The translations under genes were made by a program, and so were the position numbers. DNA of 64,000 nt from Saccharopolyspora erythraea NRRL 2338 (lineage in GTDB: Bacteria > Actinomycetota > Actinomycetes > Mycobacteriales > Pseudonocardiaceae). The DNA lies in contig NC_009142.1 of NCBI RefSeq assembly GCF_000062885.1, positions 6,003,584 through 6,067,583 of the forward strand, written 5' to 3'. Positions 44,593 to 52,672 of the stretch are shown here, piece after piece. Every line of letters starts with the position of its first letter. The first letter of the stretch is position 1. Under the pieces are notes generated by a model. The model was not told where the DNA came from and ran no database searches. It saw only the letters and a list, made by a program, of their open reading frames with translations.

Positions 44593-45828
44593 ATGACCGC
44601 GCCCACGAATTCCGTGACGAGCGCCACCGGGAACAGGACGGGCCCGCTTGCGGGTGTCCGCGTCATCGACATGGCGACCGTGGTGATGGGGCCCTACGCG
44701 GCCCAGATCCTGGGTGACCTCGGCGCCGACGTGATCAAGATCGAGTCGCCCCGCGACACCGTCCGCTACGGCACGCTGCACCGCACACCCGGCATGACCC
44801 CGCTGAACCTCAACGTCAACCGCAACAAGCGCAGCGTCGAGCTCGACCTCAAGGACGACGACGGCCGCGCGCGGGCGCTGGAGCTCATCGGTGAGGCCGA
44901 CATCCTCATCACGAACATGCGCATCGGCGCCCTGCAACGCCTGGGCATGGACTACGCGGCCCTCGCCGAGGCCAACCCGCGCCTGGTCTACGCCCACGCG
45001 CAGGGCTTCCGCCCCGACTCCGACCGGGCCGAGCTGGCCGCCTACGACGAGACCGTGCAGGCCGCCTCCGGGCTGCTCGACCTCGCCCAGCGCGCCGGCG
45101 ACATCGGCACGCCGGCGGTGCTGCCGAGCATCTTCGCCGACAAGGTGGCGGCCCTCACCATCGCCTACTCCGCGCTGGCCGCTCTGGTGCACCAGCGGGC
45201 GACCGGGCAGGGCCAGCTGGTCGAGGTCCCGATGGCCGACACGCTGCTGTCGTTCAACCTCGTCGAGCACCTGCAGGGGCGGACGTTCGAGCCCGCGATG
45301 GGCCCGACCGGCTTCCCGCAGTCGCTGATGAAGGGCCACCGGGCCCGTCCGACCAAGGACGGACTGGCGATGATCATCCCCTACACCCCGCAGAACTGCC
45401 GCGACCTCTTCCACGCCGCCGGCCGCCCGGACCTGGCCGAGGACCCGCGGGTCAACGGCGAGTTCCTGGACGCGCGCAGCCACGGCGAGGCGATCACGCG
45501 GATGATCGAGGAGGTCACGCCCGAGCTCACCACCGCGGAGTGGATCGAGGTGTGCGCCAAGCACAGCATCCCGGTCGGCCCGGTGCTGCGGCTCGACGAG
45601 GCCGCGACCGACCCCTACGTGCGCGAGGGCGGGCTGCTCGACGTCGCCGAGCACCCCAGCGAGGGCGCCTACCGCGTGATCGGTGTGCCGATGTCCTTCT
45701 CCGCCACCCCTGCCTCGGTCCGCAGGCACGCCCCGCTGCCCGGCCAGCACACCGAGGAGGTCCTGGCCGAGCTCGCCAGGCACTCCGCGAGCACCGAAGC
45801 GAACTCAGACGCCCACGAGGAGCAGTGA
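44593..45828 (+). CDS. Family III (CaiB/BaiF) CoA transferase
   Basis: This 411-residue protein transfers CoA between carboxylic acids. The N-terminal GPLAGVRVIDMATVVMGPYA, GADVIKIESPRDTVRYGT, and NVNRNKRSVELDLKDDDGR are characteristic of the family. It is the first gene of the operon and probably activates its acid substrate. Two GTG codons directly precede the ATG at 44593, but AGGAG at 44583-44587 is spaced for the ATG. The upstream interval contains CTAGCGTCGTTAGCG, a partial dyad that could be a LysR site. It overlaps the next gene by one base. Confidence 0.9.
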   Translation: MTAPTNSVTSATGNRTGPLAGVRVIDMATVVMGPYAAQILGDLGADVIKIESPRDTVRYGTLHRTPGMTPLNLNVNRNKRSVELDLKDDDGRARALELIGEADILITNMRIGALQRLGMDYAALAEANPRLVYAHAQGFRPDSDRAELAAYDETVQAASGLLDLAQRAGDIGTPAVLPSIFADKVAALTIAYSALAALVHQRATGQGQLVEVPMADTLLSFNLVEHLQGRTFEPAMGPTGFPQSLMKGHRARPTKDGLAMIIPYTPQNCRDLFHAAGRPDLAEDPRVNGEFLDARSHGEAITRMIEEVTPELTTAEWIEVCAKHSIPVGPVLRLDEAATDPYVREGGLLDVAEHPSEGAYRVIGVPMSFSATPASVRRHAPLPGQHTEEVLAELARHSASTEANSDAHEEQ

Positions 45829-46607
45829 TGACCACCGCACTTCCCGACACGGCGGTGCGCACCGAGACCCGCGGCGACGCACTCGTGATCACCATCAACC
45901 GCCCGAAGGCGCGCAACGCCGTCAACGCCGAGGTGGCCGAGGGCATCGCCGCGGCGGTCGACGAGCTCGACGCCGACCCGGCGCTGCGGGTGGGCGTGCT
46001 CACCGGCGCGGAAGGCACGTTCAGCGCGGGCATGGACCTCAAGGCCGCCGCGCGCGGCGAGTCGGTCAGCGTCGCGGGCAAGGGCTTCGCCGGGATCACC
46101 GAGGCCGAGACGGCCAAGCCGCTGATCGCGGCGGTCGAGGGCTTCGCGTTCGGCGGCGGTTTCGAGCTGGCGCTGGCGTGCGACCTCGTCGTCGCCGCTG
46201 ATACCGCGCGCTTCGCGCTGCCGGAGGTCAAGCGGGGCCTGATCGCGGGCGGTGGCGGCGTGATCCGGCTGCCGAAGCGGATTCCGCACCACGTGGCGAT
46301 GGAGCTGCTGCTGACCGGGCGCACGATCACCGCCGAACGCGCCCACGCGCTGGGTCTGGCCAACGACGTCGTGCCGGAGGGCACCGCGCTGGACGCCGCG
46401 CTCGCGGTGGCCGACGAGCTGAGCCGCAACGCGCCGCTGGCGCTGGCGGCGGTCAAGCGCATCGTCCGCGAGGCCGGGGCCGCGCCCGAGCAGGAAGCGT
46501 TCGCCAAGCAGCACAAGGAGATCGCGGCACTCGTGCGCTCGGACGACTTCGCCGAGGGCGTCCGCGCGTTCGGTGAGAAGCGGAGTCCGGAATGGACGGG
46601 ACGCTGA
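45828..46607 (+). CDS. Enoyl-CoA hydratase/isomerase (crotonase family)
   Basis: This 259-residue crotonase has both catalytic glutamates expected for hydration: Glu113 in FGGGFELALACD and Glu133 in FALPEVKRGLIAGGGG. The oxyanion-hole segment AEGTFSAGMDLKAAARG is intact. It should hydrate the enoyl-CoA of this pathway. GAGGAG lies just upstream, and its ATG overlaps the CoA-transferase stop by one base. Its stop overlaps the next start. Confidence 0.9.
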   Translation: MTTALPDTAVRTETRGDALVITINRPKARNAVNAEVAEGIAAAVDELDADPALRVGVLTGAEGTFSAGMDLKAAARGESVSVAGKGFAGITEAETAKPLIAAVEGFAFGGGFELALACDLVVAADTARFALPEVKRGLIAGGGGVIRLPKRIPHHVAMELLLTGRTITAERAHALGLANDVVPEGTALDAALAVADELSRNAPLALAAVKRIVREAGAAPEQEAFAKQHKEIAALVRSDDFAEGVRAFGEKRSPEWTGR

Positions 46608-47347
46608 TGGACCGCGAGCAGATCCTGCGCAGCGTGAGCACACCGCTGACCAGTCCGGCCTACGCGCCGGTGGCGGCGCGTTTCACCGACCGCGAGTACC
46701 TCAACATCGTCTACCGCACCGATGCCGACGCGCTGCGGGCCGCGGTGCCCGAACCGCTGGAGATCGACGAGCCGCTGGTGCGGTTCGAGATCATGAAGAT
46801 GGGCGACGTCACCTCGTTCGGGCCCTACGTCGAGGCGGGGCAGGCGATCCCGGTGCGGCTGGGCGACGAGCGCGGCGAGTACCTGCACGCCATGTACCTC
46901 GACAACTTCCCCGCCACGGCCGCCGGCCGCGAGATCAGCGCATACCCCAAGGTGATGGGAAAGCCGGCGCTGTACGCCGACGGCGCCGCGCTGGTCGGCA
47001 CCGTCGACGTCGGGAGCCTGCGCGTGGCCAACGCGACCATGGGCTACAAGCACCATCCGCTCGACGCCGACGAGGCCCGGACGCGGATCACGGTGCCCAC
47101 GTTCATGCTCAAGATCGTGCCGGGCTACGGCGGCGAGCCGAGGGTCTGCGAGCTGGTGCGCAGCCAGATCACCGACATCGTGGTCAAGGAGTCCTACACC
47201 GGTCCGGCTCGCTTGCAGCTCTTCGAGCACGTGCTGGCTCCGCTGGCCGACCTGCCGGTGCGGGAAGTCGTTTCGGCCAGCCACATCGTCACCGACCTCA
47301 CCCTCGGCGGTGCGGTTCCCGTCCACGACTACCTGGAATGGTCATGA
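46607..47347 (+). CDS. Acetoacetate decarboxylase-family protein
   Basis: This 246-residue protein has the acetoacetate decarboxylase fold. With the start at 46607, the residues corresponding to Arg29, Glu76 and the Schiff-base Lys115 of Clostridium acetobutylicum decarboxylase fall at exactly those numbers (TDRE, PYVEAG, SAYPKVMG). This supports both the start and catalytic competence. The ATG overlaps the crotonase stop; an earlier in-frame ATG at 46592 is less likely. It may decarboxylate a beta-keto acid or act as an aldolase-dehydratase on a related keto acid. Confidence 0.87.
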   Translation: MDREQILRSVSTPLTSPAYAPVAARFTDREYLNIVYRTDADALRAAVPEPLEIDEPLVRFEIMKMGDVTSFGPYVEAGQAIPVRLGDERGEYLHAMYLDNFPATAAGREISAYPKVMGKPALYADGAALVGTVDVGSLRVANATMGYKHHPLDADEARTRITVPTFMLKIVPGYGGEPRVCELVRSQITDIVVKESYTGPARLQLFEHVLAPLADLPVREVVSASHIVTDLTLGGAVPVHDYLEWS

Positions 47348-48297
47348 GTCCTGAGTGGAATCCCGGAGGTAGCAACACGATCGCGGTGGTCGGTGCGGGC
47401 ACCATCGGGCTGGGTTGGGCGGCGCTGTTCTCCGCGCACGGCCTGGAGGTCCGCATCACCGACCCGCGCGACGACCTCGCCTCCGTCGTCGGCGACGCGA
47501 TGCCGCTGCTGGCCGAGAGCATGGGGCGCGATCCCGACCAGCTGCTCGCCGGCATCGAGATCGCCGACAGCCTCGCCGACGCGGTCTCCGACGCCGACCT
47601 GGTGCAGGAGAACGGGCCGGAGCGCCTGGAGTTCAAGCAGGATCTCTTCGCCGACATCGCCCGTCACGCGCCCCCGCGCGCGGTGCTCGCATCGTCCAGC
47701 TCCGGCATCGTCGCCAGCGCCATCGCCGAACACCTGCCCGACGACGTCGCGGGACGGCTGCTCATCGCGCACCCGTTCAACCCACCGCAGGTGGTGCCGC
47801 TGGTGGAGATCGTCCCCGGCGAGCGCACCGAGGAGCGGGTGACCGAGGCGGCGACCGCCTTCTACACCGCCCTGGGCAAGACGCCGGTGCGGCTGCGCAA
47901 GGAGGTGCCGGGCTTCGTCGCCAACCGGCTGCAGAGCGCGGTGATGCGCGAGGCGACCCACCTGGTCCTGGAAGGCGTGGTGCGCGCCGACGAGCTCGAC
48001 ACCGTCATGAAGTCGTCGCTGGGCGGACGCTACGCCGCGGTCGGGCCGTTCGAGAGCTTCCACCTCGGCGGCGGTCCCGGTGGCATCCGGCACATGATGC
48101 GCCACCTCGGCGCCGGGATGGCCGAGCGCTGGAAGGAGCTCGGGCAGCCCGAGCCGACCCCGTCGGACATCGCCCTGGTGGTCGAGCAGACCGAGGACGC
48201 CTACGGCGCCGGCCCCGATGCCTACCGCACCCGCGCGCGCATCCGCGACCGCAAGCAGAACGCCATCAACACGATTTCCCAGATCGAAGGTGACTGA
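47344..48297 (+). CDS. 3-hydroxyacyl-CoA dehydrogenase
   Basis: This 317-residue NAD-dependent enzyme has the N-terminal VVGAGTIGLGWAALFSAHG nucleotide motif, the SSSSGIVAS loop, catalytic His in IAHPFNPPQVVPLVEIVPG and KEVPGFVANRLQ. It oxidises an S-3-hydroxyacyl-CoA or a related hydroxy acid such as L-carnitine. Carnitine-type substrates are suggested by the CaiB-family neighbour but not proven. It overlaps the previous gene by 4 bp. Confidence 0.9.
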   Translation: MSPEWNPGGSNTIAVVGAGTIGLGWAALFSAHGLEVRITDPRDDLASVVGDAMPLLAESMGRDPDQLLAGIEIADSLADAVSDADLVQENGPERLEFKQDLFADIARHAPPRAVLASSSSGIVASAIAEHLPDDVAGRLLIAHPFNPPQVVPLVEIVPGERTEERVTEAATAFYTALGKTPVRLRKEVPGFVANRLQSAVMREATHLVLEGVVRADELDTVMKSSLGGRYAAVGPFESFHLGGGPGGIRHMMRHLGAGMAERWKELGQPEPTPSDIALVVEQTEDAYGAGPDAYRTRARIRDRKQNAINTISQIEGD

Positions 48298-48303
48298 TCA
48301 GAA

Positions 48304-49485
48304 ATGGCCAAGGTGAACCCCAACCCCGACTTCTTCGGCTTCGCCGAGCTGCTCTCCGAGTCCGAGCGCGCCGAGCTGGCCGAGATCCGCGAGTACCTGG
48401 AGCGTGAGATCAAGCCGATCGCCAACGAGGCGTGGGCGAACGCGGAGTTCCCCGCCGAGGCGATCGAGAAGTTCGCCAAGCTCGGCGTCGCGGGCGTCCA
48501 GTACCCCGACTACGGCGACGGAAAGCCGCGCAGCGCGCTGTTCACCGGGTTCCTCAGCGTCGAGCTGAACCGGGTCGACCCGTCCCTCGCGGTGTTCTCG
48601 GGTGTCCACAGCGGACTGGCGATGGGCAGCATCCACGGCGGTGGCGACCAGGAGCAGCGGGACCGCTGGATGCCGGACATGGTCGCGATGAACAAGATCG
48701 GCGCGTTCGCCCTCACCGAGCCCGAAGGCGGCTCCGACGTCGCGGGCGGCATGCGCACCACCGCGCGGCGCGAGGGCGACGAGTGGGTGCTCGACGGCGC
48801 CAAGCGCTGGATCGGCAACGGCACCTTCGCCGACCTGGTCGTGGTGTGGGCGCGCGACGAGGCCGACGGCAACGTCAAGGGCTTCGTGGTCGAGAAGGGC
48901 ACGCCCGGCTTCACCGCAACCAAGATCGAGGGCAAGATCGCGCTGCGCACCGTGCAGAACGCCGACATCGTCCTGGACGGCGTGCGCGTGCCGGAGGCCA
49001 ACCGGCTGCAGGGCATCAACAGCTTCCGCGACACCGCGCGCGTGCTGGCCAAGACCCGCGGCGGCGTGGCCTGGCAGGCCGTCGGCGTGGCGATGCGCGC
49101 CTACGAGCTGGCGCGCGAGTACGCGGTGGAGCGCGTGCAGTTCGGCAAGCCCATCGCGTCGTTCCAGATGATCCAGGACCTGCTGGTGAAGATGCTCGGC
49201 AACGTCACGGCCATGTTCGGCGTGGTGGTGCGCCTGGCGCAGCTCACCGAGCAGGGCACCGCGGGCGCCGACCAGGCCGCGCTGGCCAAGGCGTTCACCA
49301 CGACCCGCATGCGCGAGGTGGTGTCCTGGGCGCGGGAGCTGTTCGGAGGCAACGGGATCGTGCTCGACCACGAGATCGCGAAGTTCTTCTCCGACGCCGA
49401 GGCGGTGTACTCCTTCGAAGGCTCGCGGGAGATGAACACTCTCATCGTCGGCAAGTCCATCACCGGCATCAGCGCCTTCGCCTGA
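48304..49485 (+). CDS. Acyl-CoA dehydrogenase (glutaryl-CoA dehydrogenase-like)
   Basis: This 393-residue FAD enzyme carries the flavin motif FALTEPEGGSDVAGGMRTTA and the catalytic glutamate in YSFEGSREMNTLIVGKSITG. RVQFGKPIASFQMIQDLLVK and LFGGNGIVLDHEIAKFFSDA are also canonical. Overall similarity is to glutaryl-CoA and related short-chain dehydrogenases, which can decarboxylate as well as oxidise. It is the last gene of the CoA-ester operon and is followed by a clear terminator. Confidence 0.92.
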   Translation: MAKVNPNPDFFGFAELLSESERAELAEIREYLEREIKPIANEAWANAEFPAEAIEKFAKLGVAGVQYPDYGDGKPRSALFTGFLSVELNRVDPSLAVFSGVHSGLAMGSIHGGGDQEQRDRWMPDMVAMNKIGAFALTEPEGGSDVAGGMRTTARREGDEWVLDGAKRWIGNGTFADLVVVWARDEADGNVKGFVVEKGTPGFTATKIEGKIALRTVQNADIVLDGVRVPEANRLQGINSFRDTARVLAKTRGGVAWQAVGVAMRAYELAREYAVERVQFGKPIASFQMIQDLLVKMLGNVTAMFGVVVRLAQLTEQGTAGADQAALAKAFTTTRMREVVSWARELFGGNGIVLDHEIAKFFSDAEAVYSFEGSREMNTLIVGKSITGISAFA

Positions 49486-49499
49486 TCCTGGAAGCGAAG

Positions 49500-49534
49500 G
49501 GCGGGCCGTCGGCAGTGCCGGCGGCCCGCCTTTC
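49500..49534 (+). terminator. Terminator of the CoA-ester operon
   Basis: GGCGGGCC-type left arm (49499-49507) pairs with GGCCCGCC at 49523-49530, with an inner CGGCA/TGCCG stem, followed by TTTCG, 14 bp after the stop codon. Confidence 0.75.
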
Positions 49535-49658
49535 GTTTGCACCGAGGGCAAAACGTCGAGCGTTGGGGTGGTTGTGCGCGAACACCGGCGCGCCCGGCTG
49601 TTTCGCGCACCTCGGCGCCGGGATCATGGCGCCTCCACTCGAACCCCGGGGGAACCCC

Positions 49659-50522
49659 ATGACGCAGTCCGACCCAACGGTCCGCAGCCAGGAACTCGGC
49701 GACGAACTCCGCGCGCTGCGCGAGGCCAACACCCTCAGCCTCGTCGACGCGGCCAGGCGCATCGACGCCTCCGGCAGCAAGCTCAGCCGCATCGAAACCG
49801 GCATCAGCGCCCCGTCGGCCGAAGACGTCTCCGGCCTGCTGGTGCTTTACGGCGTGACCGGCGAGAAGCGCAGGGAGCTCCTCGCTCTGGCAAGGGAGTC
49901 CGAACGCCGAGGCTGGTGGCAGCGCAACCACCCGGGCTTCGCGGAACGGCAACGAACACTCGTGTCGCTGGAGGCGAAAGCCGACAGCATCGTCAACTTC
50001 GAGGCGATCGTGGTGCCGGGACTGCTCCAGACAGGTGAGTACACCCGGGCGATCATGCAGGGCGTTGGCGTGAAGCCCGAGTCCGAGATCGAGGCACGCA
50101 TGGTCACACGGCTCCACCGGCACAAGGTGCTCCGGCGGGAGCGACCACCGCGATTGCTCGCCATACTCGACGAACTCGTGTTGCACCGGCGCATCGGCGG
50201 CGGTGACGTACTGCGTCGCCAACTCGAGTTCCTGGTCGAGGCGAGCACGCTGCCCAACATCAACGTCCGCGTCGTGCCGAACGACGGGCTCGCGCACCCT
50301 GGGATCGAGGGAGCGTTCACGGTCCTACGACGCTCAGGCCGGTCGCCGGTCATCTTCGCGGAAACCCTGACCTCGTGCATATTCCTGGAGGACCGCATCG
50401 AGATAGAGCGGTACGAGTCCGCTCTCCGCACCTTGTCAGAACGGGCTCTGGACGAACGGCAGTCGGTACAGTTGATGACGGACCTGGCTCGACGGCTGGA
50501 CTCGGAGGCGACCGGCACATGA
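49659..50522 (+). CDS. XRE-family regulator with DUF5753 domain
   Basis: This 287-residue protein has an N-terminal Xre helix-turn-helix (ELRALREANTLSLVDAARRI, then GSKLSRIETG) and a C-terminal DUF5753 domain with FEAIVVPGLLQTGEYTRA and VRVVPNDGLAHPGIEGAF. Such proteins are numerous in actinomycetes and are usually followed by a DUF397 gene; some pairs affect sporulation or antibiotic production. The ATG at 49659 begins the first domain; the open frame upstream is shadow. It overlaps the DUF397 gene by 4 bp. Confidence 0.9.
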   Translation: MTQSDPTVRSQELGDELRALREANTLSLVDAARRIDASGSKLSRIETGISAPSAEDVSGLLVLYGVTGEKRRELLALARESERRGWWQRNHPGFAERQRTLVSLEAKADSIVNFEAIVVPGLLQTGEYTRAIMQGVGVKPESEIEARMVTRLHRHKVLRRERPPRLLAILDELVLHRRIGGGDVLRRQLEFLVEASTLPNINVRVVPNDGLAHPGIEGAFTVLRRSGRSPVIFAETLTSCIFLEDRIEIERYESALRTLSERALDERQSVQLMTDLARRLDSEATGT

Positions 50523-50701
50523 CCACCATCGATGCGCACACCCTGACCTGGCAAAAGAGCAGCTACAGCGGCAGCAACATCAACTGCGTCGAGGTCGCCC
50601 GGGTGCCCGAGGCCGTTGCCGTCCGGGACTCCAAGGACCCCGACGGCCCCGCCCTCGTCTTCACCCCCACTGCCTTCACCGCCTTCCTGCGTCGGCTCTG
50701 A
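50519..50701 (+). CDS. DUF397 small partner protein
   Basis: This 60-residue protein has the DUF397 core: LTWQKSSYSGSNINCVEVAR, then AVAVRDSKDPDGPALVFTP and FTAFLRRL. DUF397 proteins are encoded beside Xre/DUF5753 regulators, and the 4-bp ATGA overlap implies coupled expression. They probably modulate or are neutralised by the regulator in a toxin-antitoxin-like manner, but the biochemical role is not settled. Confidence 0.88.
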   Translation: MTTIDAHTLTWQKSSYSGSNINCVEVARVPEAVAVRDSKDPDGPALVFTPTAFTAFLRRL

Positions 50702-50718
50702 ACCAGGGACGGCCTTCG

Positions 50719-51312
50719 ATGGCGTCTCGCACCCTCTACCTCGCACGACACGGAGATGCCCCGGCCGGCGACTCGCTGAGCGAAGCAGGCCGCGCCCAGG
50801 CCGCGCTGCTCGGCGAACGCCTGCGCGACGTCCCTCTCTCCGCGATCCACCACAGCCCGTGGCCGCGCGCCGTCGAGACCGCGAAGCTGGTCGCCGAGAA
50901 GGTCCCGAACGTTGCGGTCACGGTGTCGGAAGCGCTCGGTGACCACGTGCCTCCGGTAACGGACGGCGTTGAGCTTCCGGCCGCATATCGGGAGTTCATC
51001 AACGCCCAACCGGCGGTCGAACTGGAGCGGGGCGCTTCGCTTGCCGAAGCCGCGATCCGGCTTTTCACCGGCGAGGCCGAGTCCGACAGCCACGAGCTGC
51101 TGGTCACGCACGCCTTCGTCATCGGCTGGTTCGTCCGGCACGCCCTCGACGCGCCGGACTGGCGTTGGATGGGCCTGAACGCGGCGAACTGCTCGCTCAC
51201 CATCATCCGCTACCACCCCGGCCGGCCTCCATCCCTGTTGTGCTTCAACGACCTGAGCCATCTTCCGGAGACCCTGCGGTGGACCGGGTTCCCCGCGGAG
51301 CTGCGCCCGTGA
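50719..51312 (+). CDS. Histidine phosphatase superfamily protein
   Basis: This 197-residue protein has the phosphoglycerate mutase-like fold. The catalytic LARHGDAP near residues 8-15 contains the phospho-accepting His, SPWPRAVETAKLV supplies the second Arg, and LVTHAFVIGWF the later His. The substrate is unknown. It follows the DUF397 gene by 17 bp and may be co-transcribed with the regulator pair. Confidence 0.85.
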   Translation: MASRTLYLARHGDAPAGDSLSEAGRAQAALLGERLRDVPLSAIHHSPWPRAVETAKLVAEKVPNVAVTVSEALGDHVPPVTDGVELPAAYREFINAQPAVELERGASLAEAAIRLFTGEAESDSHELLVTHAFVIGWFVRHALDAPDWRWMGLNAANCSLTIIRYHPGRPPSLLCFNDLSHLPETLRWTGFPAELRP

Positions 51313-51433
51313 CCCGGACGCGACCCCGACGGCCAGCCCTCGCCTTCACCGCCTCCTGCGCCGGTTCTGAACGCCTGTTCGCTCGGCCGAGTGGACGTCG
51401 TTCGCTGTGATCGCCGGGCGGTGCCGCGCTCGC

Positions 51434-51439
51434 TAGCGT
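51434..51439 (+). promoter_or_regulatory. Putative -10 element TAGCGT
   Basis: TAGCGT ends six bases before the ATG at 51446, consistent with leaderless transcription and supporting that start over the ATG at 51491. Confidence 0.4.
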
Positions 51440-51445
51440 GAAGAC

Positions 51446-52672
51446 ATGGTCGCGCCGGCGGATCGCCGCGCCGGACGGAAGGCGGAGCGGATGTCGGAAA
51501 GCCGTGGCAGGAAACTCACCACCGGTGTCGTCGTCGCGCGCACCGGGCGGCTGTCGAAGCTGGGTGACCCGCTGCAGTTCGCGATGGACCTGCTCGCGCC
51601 GAAGCTGCGTCGGATCACCAACTCCGGTCGCCAGTACGAGGTCCGGCTCGTGAGCCGGGACAGCCGTTCCGAACCCACCGCCGCGCGCACCGCGACCAGG
51701 GAACTGGTCCAGGACGAAGGCGCCGCCGTCGTCGTGACGCTCGCAGGTACGCAGGTGTTGCCCGCGGTGGCCGACACCTGCGAGGAACTGGGCGTGCCGT
51801 GCGTGTCGAGCACCTTCCCGTGGCAGGTCTACTACTACGGGCGCGGCGCGACCGCCGACCGGCCGTTCCGGTGGACGTACCACTTCTGCTGGGGGCTCGG
51901 CGACATCGCCGGGATATTCGCCGATATGTGGCAACGAGTGGGTCCCGAGGTGGAAGTCGGCGCGCTGTGGAACGACGACCAACAGGGCAACTGGTCACGC
52001 CACCGCGAACACGGGTTCCTCCCGGTCGCCGAAGCGCGGGGCCACGAACTGGTCGATGCGCCCGCATACCACGAACCCGCTACGGATTTCGACGACCAGA
52101 TCGCGCGATTCCGTTCCTCCGGGGTGGAAGTCATCACCAGCACCGCCACCGCCGCCGATCTCGCGTTGTTCCGGAAGCAGGCGGCTGAGAGCGGCCTGTT
52201 CCCTCGGCTGATCACCTGCTCGCGCTGGCTGGCCTACCCGAGCGGCCCGGACCTGGCCGAGGCGAAGGTGGCGACCCTGGTCTACTGGACGCCGCGCCAC
52301 CCGTACCGCTCGTCGATCGACGGCATGCGCCCGGACGGGCTGGTCCAGGCGTACGAGCGGCAGACCGGGAACCAGTGGCTCCAGCCGCTCGGCCTGGCCT
52401 ACGCCCTCTTCGAGGTCGCCGCGCACGCCCTGTCGACCGCCTCCGACCCCACCGAACGGGGCTCGGTGGCCGAGGCGATCAGCACGACCCGGCTGGAGAC
52501 GATCGCCGGCGTCCTGGACTGGACGCGGGGACCGGTCCCCAACGTCGCGACCATCCCGCTGGCCGGAGGGCAGTGGCAGCCGGGTACGCACCACCATCCC
52601 CACGACCTCGCGATCGTCAGCTCCGGCGTCCCCGGTCTCCGGGTCGAGGCCGACCTCGAACTCCTCCGCTGA
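51446..52672 (+). CDS. Periplasmic-binding-protein-like receptor (Peripla_BP_6 type) without signal peptide
   Basis: This 408-residue protein has the two-lobe fold of branched-chain amino acid/amide-binding proteins: LTTGVVVARTGRLSKLGDPL, RELVQDEGAAVVVTLAGTQV, DFDDQIARFRSSGVEVITST and a long C-terminal lobe. No signal peptide or lipobox precedes the domain; the N terminus is highly basic (APADRRAGRKAERMSESRGR). No permease or ATPase genes are nearby. It may be a cytoplasmic ligand sensor or an orphan receptor. An ATG at 51491 with GGCGGAG upstream is an alternative start. Its 3' end overlaps the esterase gene on the other strand by 56 bp. Confidence 0.72.
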   Translation: MVAPADRRAGRKAERMSESRGRKLTTGVVVARTGRLSKLGDPLQFAMDLLAPKLRRITNSGRQYEVRLVSRDSRSEPTAARTATRELVQDEGAAVVVTLAGTQVLPAVADTCEELGVPCVSSTFPWQVYYYGRGATADRPFRWTYHFCWGLGDIAGIFADMWQRVGPEVEVGALWNDDQQGNWSRHREHGFLPVAEARGHELVDAPAYHEPATDFDDQIARFRSSGVEVITSTATAADLALFRKQAAESGLFPRLITCSRWLAYPSGPDLAEAKVATLVYWTPRHPYRSSIDGMRPDGLVQAYERQTGNQWLQPLGLAYALFEVAAHALSTASDPTERGSVAEAISTTRLETIAGVLDWTRGPVPNVATIPLAGGQWQPGTHHHPHDLAIVSSGVPGLRVEADLELLR

